64,000 nucleotides of DNA from JAWLHU01 sp041690255 (GTDB lineage Bacteria; Bacillota; Sulfobacillia; Symbiobacteriales; Symbiobacteriaceae), in assembly GCA_041690255.1 (NCBI GenBank), contig JAWLHU010000014.1, positions 1-64,000 on the forward strand, read 5' to 3'. A program made the translations under genes and the position numbers. Below, one piece after another: positions 49,980 to 57,739 of the stretch. The notes under the pieces are model-generated. The model had not been told where the DNA came from, searched no databases, and saw nothing but the letters and a program-made list of their open reading frames with translations. Position 1 is the first letter of the stretch. Every line of letters starts with the position of its first letter.

Positions 49980-51011
49980 ATGCAGAATCGTTCCTCCTCC
50001 GGAGTGCAGGGGCTGGTCTTCGGTGGGCTCATGGCCGCCTTGGTCGTGGTCTTCAGCCTTGTCCCCCTGCTCTCGGTCTTCATGCCAATTCCGCTCGTAC
50101 TGGCTTATGTGCGTTATGGCGGGCGTGTCGCTGCCATGACCGCCATTGTTGCGACTCTCTTCACCGTGGCCTTCTCAGGCTTGACTGCGGCCGTGCTGGC
50201 TCTGCCGGCTGGCATCCTGCCAGGACTGGCCTTCGGTTATGGTTTCCGTAACGGTTGGCGACCGCTGACGATTGGGTTACTGGCAGTGGTGGTCTTCTTC
50301 TTTGGCTTTGCTCTTGAGTACGGAGTAACTCGGGTGGCAATGTTCGAGGGGCGGGACCCCTTCGTGACGGCCCTGGAGTCACAAGCGGGCAAGGAGCAGC
50401 TAGAGCAGGGGATTCGGCTGGTGGAACAGGTCATGGTGCCCCAGGTCGAAAACCCCACCCCACAGCAGCAGGCGACCATTGAACAGGGCAAGGCCTTTGT
50501 GGAGAGCATCCGCAAGGATCCTGTTGGTTTTGCCTGGGCGCTCTTGCCGTCCTCGCTCTTCTTGCTTGGGGCCTTCAGCACCTGGGTGAACTACCTGCTC
50601 TGCCGTATGACCTTGCCTCGATTCGGACACGCAGTGCCTGCACCCACCCCATTCGAGGCGTTCCGGCTACCGGTCTGGCTCGTCTGGGTCTATGGGCTCA
50701 TGATGCTCGGACAGTCCTTCTTCTTAACCGCCGATGTTGTCCACGCATCCTGGTGGGCGAAACTGCTCATGAACATCTTCTCACCACTCGGAATGATCTT
50801 CGCCCTGGCTGGAGGAGCAGTCGTCTACGGCTTCCTGCGCAAGAAGAACTACGGCAAGGGTGTTTCGGCGCTCGTAGTGGGAGCGGCAACGATGATGCTG
50901 GGGGTCATGGCGCTGCAGATCTTTACGCTCCTGGCCATGTGGGACTCGATTTTCGACTTCCGCGGACTGGGACATGGTATATGGAAACGCCCGCCAGAGG
51001 GAACTACCTAA
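49980..51011 (+). CDS. DUF2232 (YybS-like) membrane protein
   Basis: 343 residues, about eight hydrophobic helices with a soluble loop near 120-180 (DPFVTALESQAGKEQLEQG). It resembles the YybS/DUF2232 family, which in Bacillus precedes yybT (gdpP) and rplI. Function unknown. Start ATG at 49980 with AAAGGAGA upstream. In this window rplI follows after 12 bases and no gdpP lies between. Confidence 0.87.
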   Translation: MQNRSSSGVQGLVFGGLMAALVVVFSLVPLLSVFMPIPLVLAYVRYGGRVAAMTAIVATLFTVAFSGLTAAVLALPAGILPGLAFGYGFRNGWRPLTIGLLAVVVFFFGFALEYGVTRVAMFEGRDPFVTALESQAGKEQLEQGIRLVEQVMVPQVENPTPQQQATIEQGKAFVESIRKDPVGFAWALLPSSLFLLGAFSTWVNYLLCRMTLPRFGHAVPAPTPFEAFRLPVWLVWVYGLMMLGQSFFLTADVVHASWWAKLLMNIFSPLGMIFALAGGAVVYGFLRKKNYGKGVSALVVGAATMMLGVMALQIFTLLAMWDSIFDFRGLGHGIWKRPPEGTT

Positions 51012-51023
51012 GGAGGGATTCTC

Positions 51024-51473
51024 GTGAAGGTCATTCTGAAGGCCGATGTAAAGGGTACGGGCAAGAAGGGCCAGACGCTGGAGGTATCGGATGGTTATGC
51101 CCGCAACTTCCTCTTGCCGCGCGGCCTGGCGATAGAGGCTTCGGCCGGTGCGCTCAAGTCCATTGAGGAAGAGAAGAAGGCTCAGGCGGCCAAGCAGGAG
51201 CGCATGCTCAACGAACTGAAGGCTCTGCGGGACAAACTGGATGGCCAGACCGTGAAACTCCGCGCCAAGTGTGGCGAGGGCGGCCGGCTCTTCGGCTCGG
51301 TCGGTAACAAGGACGTGGCCGACGCCATCGCCAAGCATCTGGGCATCAAAGAGTTCGACCGCAAGATTGTCGAGCTCAGCTCTCCCATTAAGACCCTTGG
51401 GGTTTATCCCGTCTCCCTCAAGTTTGGCCACAACGTTAACGGTACGGTCAACGTCGAAATCGTATCGGAGTAA
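51024..51473 (+). CDS. rplI: 50S ribosomal protein L9
   Basis: 149 residues, two-domain L9 with the N-terminal MKVILKADVKGTGKKGQTLEVSDGYARNFLLPRGLA, a long central helix (SIEEEKKAQAAKQERMLNELKAL) and a C-terminal domain. GTG start at 51024 after AAGGAGGG. Confidence 0.97.
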   Translation: MKVILKADVKGTGKKGQTLEVSDGYARNFLLPRGLAIEASAGALKSIEEEKKAQAAKQERMLNELKALRDKLDGQTVKLRAKCGEGGRLFGSVGNKDVADAIAKHLGIKEFDRKIVELSSPIKTLGVYPVSLKFGHNVNGTVNVEIVSE

Positions 51474-51478
51474 AGGAC

Positions 51479-51512
51479 CGCGGCCCGGCCGGTTCCCCCG
51501 GCCAGGGCCGCG
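51479..51512 (+). terminator. GC-rich hairpin after rplI
   Basis: CGCGGCCC...GGCCGG pairs with CCGGCC...GGGCCGCG, followed by TCTCGCT without a proper T tract. It could terminate the rplI transcript weakly or act as a leader for lonC. Confidence 0.45.
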
Positions 51513-51552
51513 TCTCGCTATAGAGGAGGTGCGGGCCCCGGCCCTATACCGT

Positions 51553-53514
51553 ATGAAAGATATTTTGGAGAAGCTCATTCGGGGAGCAAAGCCGGACGAA
51601 CCGGAGACCCTGAGTCAGAAACTGTCACCTGAAGAGCAGCTGCGTCGCCAGGTAGGGGCACTCTTTGGGTTGCTCACCAATCTGTGGGGTCCGGAGCGGT
51701 TAGTTCTGAAGGCCAGCAAGCTGGAGGCACTGAGCCTGATGAAGTCGGAGTTGGTCGAGGATCAAATTCTCGCGCTCCAACGCTTAGTCTACGAGGATCC
51801 GACGATTGACCAACTTCCTACCCGCACGCAGGTGCCTGGCATTCTAGATCAGCTGGAGAACGATATCGCCGACCTGATCGCCCGCCGCACGGTCGAGGAC
51901 AAGATTGAGAAGAAGATCCAGGCCCGCATGCAGGAGCGACACGAGGAGTATTACCGCGAGATCAAACAGCAGGTCCTGAAGGAGGACGCCGGCCCGGAGA
52001 CTACCTCAACCCTGAAGAGACTGGCGCACCTTGAGGCCCTCGAAGAGAAGCGCCTAGTTCGAACAGCGGCGGAGGTTCTCCGTCCTTCAAAGCTTAGCGA
52101 GGTGATCGGCCAAGAGCGGGCCATAAAGGCGCTTCTTGCCAAAATCGCTTCGCCATTCCCGCAACATATCATCATGTATGGCCCTCCTGGCGTGGGTAAG
52201 ACTACGGTCGCCCGACTCGCCTTGGAAGAGGCCAAGCGTCTGCCACAGACGCCCTTCGCCGCCGATGCTCCGTTTGTGGAGGTCGACGGTACTACCCTGC
52301 GGTGGGATCCACGGGAAGTTACGAATCCACTCCTGGGCTCAGTTCATGACCCGATCTACCAGGGGGCCCGTCGTGAGCTTGCTGACAGTGGTATTCCGGA
52401 GCCCAAGACTGGTCTAGTGACCGACGCTCACGGGGGCGTGCTGTTCATTGATGAGATTGGAGAGTTGGAGCCGATGCTCCAGAATAAACTCCTCAAGGTC
52501 CTCGAGGACAAGCGCGTCGCTTTTGATTCCAGCTACTATGACGCCAACGATCCCAACGTTCCGAAGTACGTGAAGAAGCTCTTCGAGGAGGGTGCTCCGG
52601 CGGATATTATTCTGATCGGTGCCACCACCAGGGAGCCCAGCGAGATTAATCCCGCACTCCGCTCCCGGTGCGCCGAGGTCTTTTTCGAACCACTCACCCC
52701 GGGCGATATCCGGTTGATTGTGGAGCAGGCGGCAGAACGCATTGGTGTTCGCCTGGACGAAGGTGTTTCCGAAGTGATCGCCGAGTACACAATTGAGGGG
52801 CGTAAGGCAATCGGCATTCTGGCCGATGCTAACGGTCTGGCGCTCTATCAGGCCGCTGGGGTCGTACCCGAGGAGGGTATGACGATTACCCGACAACACG
52901 TTTACGAGGTGCTGCAGTCAGGCCGCCTCTCGCCCAACGTCACCCGCAAGGCCTCTCCAACGGCGGAAGTGGGCCGGATCTTCGGTCTTGGGGTGCTGGG
53001 GTACATCGGCTCGGTCCTGGAGATTGAGGCTGTTGCCTTCCCGGCTCGGGATCCGGGCAAGGGTGCGCTCCGCATGAACGACACCGCCGGCTCTATGACC
53101 AAAGACTCGCTCTTCAACGCTGCAGCCGTTGTCCGGCGGGTAACCGGAGAGGACCTGTCCAACTGGGATATGCATGTCAATGTGGTTGGTGGCGGTCGGA
53201 TTGATGGACCGAGCGCGGGCACGGCTATCTACCTTGCTATGATTTCTGCGATTCAGGGGCGCCCGGTTCGCCAGGATGTGGCGATCACCGGGGAGGTCTC
53301 GATTCGCGGGGCGGTCAAGGCCATTGGTGGTGTGTACGAGAAGATCTACGGGGCCAAACAGGCGGGTATGACCCGAGTCGTTCTGCCTGAGGAGAACCGG
53401 AAGGACGTTCCCCAGGATGTGCCGGGCATTGAGGTGCGATTTGCTGCCACGATTGAGGAAGCCATGGCACTGGTCCTGGCGGAACCATCCACCGATGTTC
53501 GCACCGCCAGTTAG
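51553..53514 (+). CDS. lonC: Lon family ATP-dependent protease LonC
   Basis: 653-residue Lon-type protease. An N-terminal helical region is followed by an AAA+ domain (Walker A GPPGVGKTT near 210, a Walker B LFIDEIGELEPMLQNKLLKVLED region) and a C-terminal Lon protease domain with the Ser (DGPSAGT, near 553) and Lys (GAVKAIGG, near 587) dyad. It lacks the Lon substrate-binding N-domain, hence LonC/LonB type. I chose the ATG at 51553 (MKDILEKL); a GTG 24 bases upstream overlaps the only Shine-Dalgarno-like sequence, so the start is uncertain. It sits between rplI and dnaB. Confidence 0.9.
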   Translation: MKDILEKLIRGAKPDEPETLSQKLSPEEQLRRQVGALFGLLTNLWGPERLVLKASKLEALSLMKSELVEDQILALQRLVYEDPTIDQLPTRTQVPGILDQLENDIADLIARRTVEDKIEKKIQARMQERHEEYYREIKQQVLKEDAGPETTSTLKRLAHLEALEEKRLVRTAAEVLRPSKLSEVIGQERAIKALLAKIASPFPQHIIMYGPPGVGKTTVARLALEEAKRLPQTPFAADAPFVEVDGTTLRWDPREVTNPLLGSVHDPIYQGARRELADSGIPEPKTGLVTDAHGGVLFIDEIGELEPMLQNKLLKVLEDKRVAFDSSYYDANDPNVPKYVKKLFEEGAPADIILIGATTREPSEINPALRSRCAEVFFEPLTPGDIRLIVEQAAERIGVRLDEGVSEVIAEYTIEGRKAIGILADANGLALYQAAGVVPEEGMTITRQHVYEVLQSGRLSPNVTRKASPTAEVGRIFGLGVLGYIGSVLEIEAVAFPARDPGKGALRMNDTAGSMTKDSLFNAAAVVRRVTGEDLSNWDMHVNVVGGGRIDGPSAGTAIYLAMISAIQGRPVRQDVAITGEVSIRGAVKAIGGVYEKIYGAKQAGMTRVVLPEENRKDVPQDVPGIEVRFAATIEEAMALVLAEPSTDVRTAS

Positions 53515-53662
53515 CAGGGGTGGCCGATTCGGTCGTCGAACTTAACGCGGCACGAACGTGCGCGGGTCGGGCAAACGCCGGCCCGCGCGCGTCTGCGTCT
53601 AGCAGGATTCTGGCTTGTAAGGCCGAATTAATGGGGGAACCTATGTTTGGGGGTCGTCGGCT

Positions 53663-55006
53663 ATGAACGCCTTCAGTGAACGCGTCCCACCCCAGAACCT
53701 TGAAGCGGAGCAGTCGGTCCTCGGCGCCATGCTGATTGACCGCGAAGCCGTCATTGCCGTCTCTAACAAACTGGTGCCAGAGGACTTTTACTCCGACAAG
53801 CACCAGCAGCTTTTCGCGGCTATGATCGCGATCTACAACCGCGGCGAGCCAGTCGATCCCATTACCGTGCAAGATGAACTCGGCAAGACTGGGCACCTGG
53901 AGGATGTGGGCGGTCTCACCTACCTGACCAGCCTGATCAACCTGGTGCCGACCACGGCTAACGTCTATCAGTACGCGGAAATCGTGGAGCAGAAGGCCGT
54001 GCTGCGCCGGCTGCAGACCTCTGCCCGCCGAATTGTGGACGACTGCTATACCACTGAAGATGTAGAGGCTACCCTGCAAGAGGCGGAGAAGTCGATCTTC
54101 GCAGTCACGCACAAACGGTCAGCGAAGGGTTACGTGCATATTCGTGAAGCCCTTGTCACCGCTTATGGCCACCTGGAGCATCTCTTCAGTTCGAAGGGCA
54201 AGACCACAGGTGTGACCTCGGGGTTTCAGGACCTTGATCACATGACATCAGGATTTCAGCCATCAGATATGGTCATTGTTGCTGCCCGCCCCTCGGTTGG
54301 TAAGACTGCCTTCACGCTTAACATTGCCCGAAATGCAGCCGTAATCGGCGGCGCTAAGGTCTGTTTCTTCTCGCTCGAAATGGCGGCTGAACAGTTGGCC
54401 ATGCGACTGCTGGCGGCGGAGGCCGCCGTCGACGGACATAAACTCCGCACCGGGCAGCTGCAGGACCAGGACTGGAGCCGGCTGGGCACAGCCCTCTCGA
54501 CTCTGGCGGAGTCCCACATCTTTATTGACGACACCCCTAACTGCCCTCTGCCAGAACTCCGGGCCAAAGCCCGGCGAATCTCGCAGGAGCATGGGCTGGA
54601 CATGATTATCATCGACTATTTGCAGCTAATGTCGATTCCCCAACGACCGGGCGCGCAGGCCAACCGCCAGCAGGAGATCTCGGAGATCTCCCGTTCACTC
54701 AAAGCCCTTGCCCGCGAGCTGAAGGTCCCGGTCATTGCCTTATCGCAGCTCTCGCGTTCCGTTGAGCAGCGGCAGGACAAGCGCCCCATGCTCTCGGACC
54801 TTCGGGAGTCGGGGGCAATTGAGCAGGATGCTGACATGGTAGCCTTTCTCTACCGTGAAGACTACTACGATCAGAACACCGAGAACAAGAACATCGTCGA
54901 GATCATCGTGGCGAAGCATCGTAACGGCCCCGTGGGATCGGTTGAACTCTACTTCATGAAGGATATTCAGAAGATGTACGGCAAGGAACACAAACGGGGG
55001 GCCTAG
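53663..55006 (+). CDS. dnaB: Replicative DNA helicase DnaB
   Basis: 447-residue hexameric RecA-fold helicase (called DnaC in Bacillus). N-terminal domain PQNLEAEQSVLGAMLIDREAV; Walker A ARPSVGKTAF; Walker B MIIIDYLQLMS; conserved ALSQLSRSVEQRQDKRPMLSDLRESGAIEQDAD. ATG at 53663 follows GGGGGTCG. It separates lonC from purA as in Firmicutes. A GC-rich hairpin (53561-53592) lies in its upstream gap. Confidence 0.98.
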   Translation: MNAFSERVPPQNLEAEQSVLGAMLIDREAVIAVSNKLVPEDFYSDKHQQLFAAMIAIYNRGEPVDPITVQDELGKTGHLEDVGGLTYLTSLINLVPTTANVYQYAEIVEQKAVLRRLQTSARRIVDDCYTTEDVEATLQEAEKSIFAVTHKRSAKGYVHIREALVTAYGHLEHLFSSKGKTTGVTSGFQDLDHMTSGFQPSDMVIVAARPSVGKTAFTLNIARNAAVIGGAKVCFFSLEMAAEQLAMRLLAAEAAVDGHKLRTGQLQDQDWSRLGTALSTLAESHIFIDDTPNCPLPELRAKARRISQEHGLDMIIIDYLQLMSIPQRPGAQANRQQEISEISRSLKALARELKVPVIALSQLSRSVEQRQDKRPMLSDLRESGAIEQDADMVAFLYREDYYDQNTENKNIVEIIVAKHRNGPVGSVELYFMKDIQKMYGKEHKRGA

Positions 55007-55116
55007 TTCCAAACACCTAGCACGACGCGCAAAACCAGAACGGTCGACCATCGCGCGACGCCTGATAGCACCCGCGACGACGCGCGAATCTTGGACGTCG
55101 CGAGTTACGAACATTT

Positions 55117-55136
55117 ATATCCACAGCTGTGGACAA
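55117..55136. promoter_or_regulatory. Convergent DnaA boxes upstream of the purA promoter
   Basis: ATATCCACA (55117-55125) and TGTGGACAA (55128-55136), each one mismatch from the DnaA box and arranged as an inverted pair, end 16 bases before the purA -35. The surrounding 55007-55150 is otherwise empty, with scattered GACGCGCG-like tracts. Confidence 0.55.
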
Positions 55137-55152
55137 CGTTCGAGTGCGCGCG

Positions 55153-55181
55153 TTGACACCCTTTTGGCCGGGTGATACACT
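55153..55181 (+). promoter_or_regulatory. purA promoter
   Basis: Perfect TTGACA (55153-55158), 17-base spacer, TACACT (55176-55181). Start site predicted near 55188, about 70 bases before purA. Confidence 0.85.
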
Positions 55182-55209
55182 GTGTTGGGGTTTCGGGGAA
55201 TCGATAGGC

Positions 55210-55240
55210 AAGGCCACGGTCATCAGGCCCTGGCCTTTTT
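55210..55240 (+). terminator. Terminator-like hairpin in the purA leader
   Basis: AAGGCCA (55210-55216) and TGGCCTT (55231-55237) form a 7-bp stem around a 14-base loop, followed by TTTTT overlapping the stem end. It lies between the promoter and the purA ribosome-binding site, so it may act as an attenuator. Confidence 0.55.
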
Positions 55241-55258
55241 GTACGGGAGGTGCCCCTT

Positions 55259-56557
55259 TTGCCGGTCGTCGTTGTGATGGGTGCCCAGTGGGGCGATGAA
55301 GGTAAGGGTAAGTTCGTGGATCTCCTGGCCGCTCAGGGGGAGGTTGTCGTCCGGGCCACCGGCGGCGCCAATGCCGGCCATACCGTCTGGGCGAACGGAC
55401 AGCAGTACAAGCTACACCAGGTCCCGTCGGGGATTCTCTATCCCGGGACCCTCTGCGTCATTGGTCACGGCGTGGTCCTTGACCCGGCCAAGCTGCTTGA
55501 GGAGATGGACTACCTAGCCGGCAAGGGGGTCGACCTGTCGAACCTCCGGATCAGTGGTGGCGCACACGTGGTCTTCCCGTACCACATCCGGTTGGACGAG
55601 GCCGAAGAGGACCGGAAGGGCGCCAACAAGATCGGAACCACCCGCCGTGGGATCGGTCCGGCCTACATGGACAAGTTTGCCCGTGTGGGCATTCGCCTGG
55701 TTGACCTGCTAGACAAGGAGGAGTTCCTCCCGAAGCTGGCCGCTCAGGTGGAGGCGAAGAACTACCTGCTTGATCGGGTGTATGGCCTGCCTGGCTTCAC
55801 CGTAGAGGAGATCGCTGAGCCGTATCTGGAGTATGCGGAGCGACTTCGCCCATTCGTGGCCAATACCGTGGAACTGGTGAATGACGCCATCGATGAGGGC
55901 AAGAACGTGCTCTTTGAGGGCGCCCAGGGCCACCTGCTCGACATTGACTACGGGACCTACCCCTACGTAACCGCTTCTCACCCCATCGCTGCCGGAGCAA
56001 TTATCGGCGCTGGGGTTGGTCCAACCAAGATCGACCGGGTGGTCGGTGTGGTGAAGGCATACACCTCCCGTGTAGGCGAAGGACCTTTCCCCACCGAGCT
56101 TTATGACGAGACGGGCACCCTGATCCGGGAGCATGGCCATGAGTATGGCACAACTACCGGGCGGCCTCGTCGTATTGGCTGGCTTGACCTGGTCATGGTC
56201 CGCTACGCCTGCCGCGTGAGCGGGATCACCGATCTGGCTGTGCCACATTTGGATACGCTTGCGAAGACGCAGGTCGAGACTCTCAAGGTGTGCATTGGTT
56301 ATCGCATGCCCGACGGGACCGTGACCAAGGAGTTTCCGGTCGGTCTGAAGGCGCTTGCGCAGGTGACCCCGGTCTACGAGGAGTTGCCTAACTGGGAGTG
56401 GAACGAGTCCTTCAGCTCGGTCAAGACGCTGGAGGAACTACCAGCAGGTGCTCAGCGGTACGTAAAGCTGATCGAAGAATTCACCGGCGTGAAGGTCTCT
56501 ATCCTGGGTGTCGGCAGTGAGCGAACCCAGGCCATCTACCGGGACGACATCTTCTAG
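55259..56557 (+). CDS. purA: Adenylosuccinate synthetase
   Basis: GTP-dependent conversion of IMP and aspartate to adenylosuccinate, the first committed step to AMP. 432 residues from the TTG at 55259 (PVVVVMGAQWGDEGKGKFVDLL), with GGGAGGTG 7 bases before it; a GTG 9 bases upstream overlaps that site. Signature GQWGDEGKGK-type P-loop, TTRRGIGPAYMDKFARVGIR, and the C-terminal GVGSERTQAI. It has its own promoter, a hairpin leader and a strong terminator. Confidence 0.97.
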   Translation: MPVVVVMGAQWGDEGKGKFVDLLAAQGEVVVRATGGANAGHTVWANGQQYKLHQVPSGILYPGTLCVIGHGVVLDPAKLLEEMDYLAGKGVDLSNLRISGGAHVVFPYHIRLDEAEEDRKGANKIGTTRRGIGPAYMDKFARVGIRLVDLLDKEEFLPKLAAQVEAKNYLLDRVYGLPGFTVEEIAEPYLEYAERLRPFVANTVELVNDAIDEGKNVLFEGAQGHLLDIDYGTYPYVTASHPIAAGAIIGAGVGPTKIDRVVGVVKAYTSRVGEGPFPTELYDETGTLIREHGHEYGTTTGRPRRIGWLDLVMVRYACRVSGITDLAVPHLDTLAKTQVETLKVCIGYRMPDGTVTKEFPVGLKALAQVTPVYEELPNWEWNESFSSVKTLEELPAGAQRYVKLIEEFTGVKVSILGVGSERTQAIYRDDIF

Positions 56558-56572
56558 TCAGCAATCGGGGCG

Positions 56573-56597
56573 GCATGGAAACCGCCCCGATTTTTTC
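56573..56597 (+). terminator. purA terminator
   Basis: AATCGGGGCGG and CCGCCCCGATT form a perfect stem with a CATGGAAA loop, followed by six Ts. Confidence 0.92.
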
Positions 56598-56611
56598 TAT
56601 GCGCCACCGAC

Positions 56612-56640
56612 TTGCATTGCAGCCGAGCCGTGGCTATAAT
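56612..56640 (+). promoter_or_regulatory. Promoter of the tRNA-Gly/tRNA-Thr unit
   Basis: TTGCAT (56612-56617), 17-base spacer, perfect TATAAT (56635-56640), about 15 bases upstream of tRNA-Gly. Confidence 0.8.
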
Positions 56641-56655
56641 AAAGTGTACTGAGAT

Positions 56656-56729
56656 GCGGGTGTAGTTCAATGGTAGAACATCAGCTTCCCAAGCTGAGAG
56701 CGTGGGTTCGATTCCCATCACCCGCTCCA
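56656..56729 (+). tRNA. tRNA-Gly (CCC anticodon)
   Basis: 74 bases with encoded CCA. Acceptor stem GCGGGTG/CACCCGC, anticodon stem TCAGC/GCTGA with loop TTCCCAA (anticodon CCC), T-arm GTGGG TTCGATT CCCAT. Reads GGG. Confidence 0.95.
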
Positions 56730-56736
56730 AAGGCGA

Positions 56737-56760
56737 CGGAGACGTGAGCGTCTCCGTTTT
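56737..56760 (+). terminator. Hairpin between tRNA-Gly and tRNA-Thr
   Basis: CGGAGACG and CGTCTCCG with a TGAG loop and four Ts. It ends 4 bases before tRNA-Thr, so tRNA-Thr is either read through or transcribed from elsewhere. Confidence 0.7.
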
Positions 56761-56764
56761 GCAT

Positions 56765-56840
56765 GCCGATGTAGCTCAGCCGGTAGAGCAGCTGATTCGT
56801 AATCAGCAGGTCAGGGGTTCGAGTCCCCTCATCGGCTCCA
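56765..56840 (+). tRNA. tRNA-Thr (CGU anticodon)
   Basis: 76 bases with encoded CCA. Acceptor stem GCCGATG/CATCGGC, anticodon stem GCTGA/TCAGC with loop TTCGTAA (anticodon CGT), T-loop TTCGAGT. Reads ACG. Confidence 0.95.
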
Positions 56841-56843
56841 GAT

Positions 56844-56874
56844 AAACCCGAGGTCAGATGACCTCGGGTTTCGC
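56844..56874 (+). terminator. Terminator after tRNA-Thr
   Basis: A 13-bp perfect stem (AAACCCGAGGTCA and its complement) with a minimal GA loop. The 3' TTT lies within the stem. Confidence 0.75.
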
Positions 56875-56993
56875 CATTCCCTGCTCAGGAAGAAAAAAGC
56901 GTTCGACACGACAAGACTCAACAGATTTCGCGGGCGCCGTGTGGTACGGTAGCGCTGAGTGCTCCCAATTCTTCCGAAAGGGGTGCCCGATCC

Positions 56994-57704
56994 GTGAAGC
57001 TGATTCGACGGCTTCGGCGGGTTCTGGTCGCCCTCATGGTACTCACGGTCTGGTCTGCAGCGCCGGGTTGCACACCGATACCGACGGAGGGGGCGCCCGA
57101 ACCCGCCCAGGTACAGGCCATGGGTCTGTTCGAACCGCAGATTCCTGAGTATCCTCTGCTAGTGGCCCGGCGCCATGAGCAAGCGGTAGCCCGTGGCGAG
57201 CGGGTGCGACAATGGGAGGCGGCAGAACTAGCCTACGATCTGTCTGGGGAGAAACGACGGCAGGTTCGCCAGGAGCGAACGACACGTCGGCAGGCCCTGG
57301 CACGGGTGGCGGACTTGGTGCCAGTGGGGTACCGGCAGTTCGTATTGGATGTTGCTTCGCGTTATGATCTGGACCCACGGTTGATCGCAGCTGTGGGTAC
57401 GGTCGAGAGCCAGTGGTATGCTCGTGCAAGAGGGACTAGCGGCGACAGCGGGCTGATGCAGATCATCCCCGCGACGGCTGCGTGGATAAGTCGACGCATG
57501 GGACTCTCGGATTACGACCTGTATGATCCGCTGACCAACCTGAGCATGGGTGCCTGGTATCTGCAGGCGCTGCAGCGGGAGCATGGTTCGTGGGACCGCG
57601 CCTTGGCTGCCTATAATGGTGGACCGAAGGCCGCTGTTCTGGGGAGTCGGCATCCCTATGTGAGGCGAGTCAGGAGCGTCTACGACCGGCAGGGTTCGCA
57701 ATAG
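56994..57704 (+). CDS. Lipoprotein lytic transglycosylase (SLT domain)
   Basis: 236 residues: a signal with lipobox AAPGC (C26), a basic helical linker, and a C-terminal SLT domain with catalytic Glu E138 (GTVESQW), GLMQIIPATA, and AYNGGP. It cleaves the glycan strand of peptidoglycan at the outer membrane face of the cell wall. GTG start at 56994, with GAAAGGGG upstream. It follows the tRNA terminator and precedes glpK by 35 bases. Confidence 0.92.
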   Translation: MKLIRRLRRVLVALMVLTVWSAAPGCTPIPTEGAPEPAQVQAMGLFEPQIPEYPLLVARRHEQAVARGERVRQWEAAELAYDLSGEKRRQVRQERTTRRQALARVADLVPVGYRQFVLDVASRYDLDPRLIAAVGTVESQWYARARGTSGDSGLMQIIPATAAWISRRMGLSDYDLYDPLTNLSMGAWYLQALQREHGSWDRALAAYNGGPKAAVLGSRHPYVRRVRSVYDRQGSQ

Positions 57705-57739
57705 TCGAATGTCGAACCTTTGTCCCGAGGTGAGGTGCA

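Noticed and set aside
55182..55258. Purine riboswitch in the purA leader
   Set aside because: The leader is too short (about 70 bases) and lacks the conserved purine-aptamer core.
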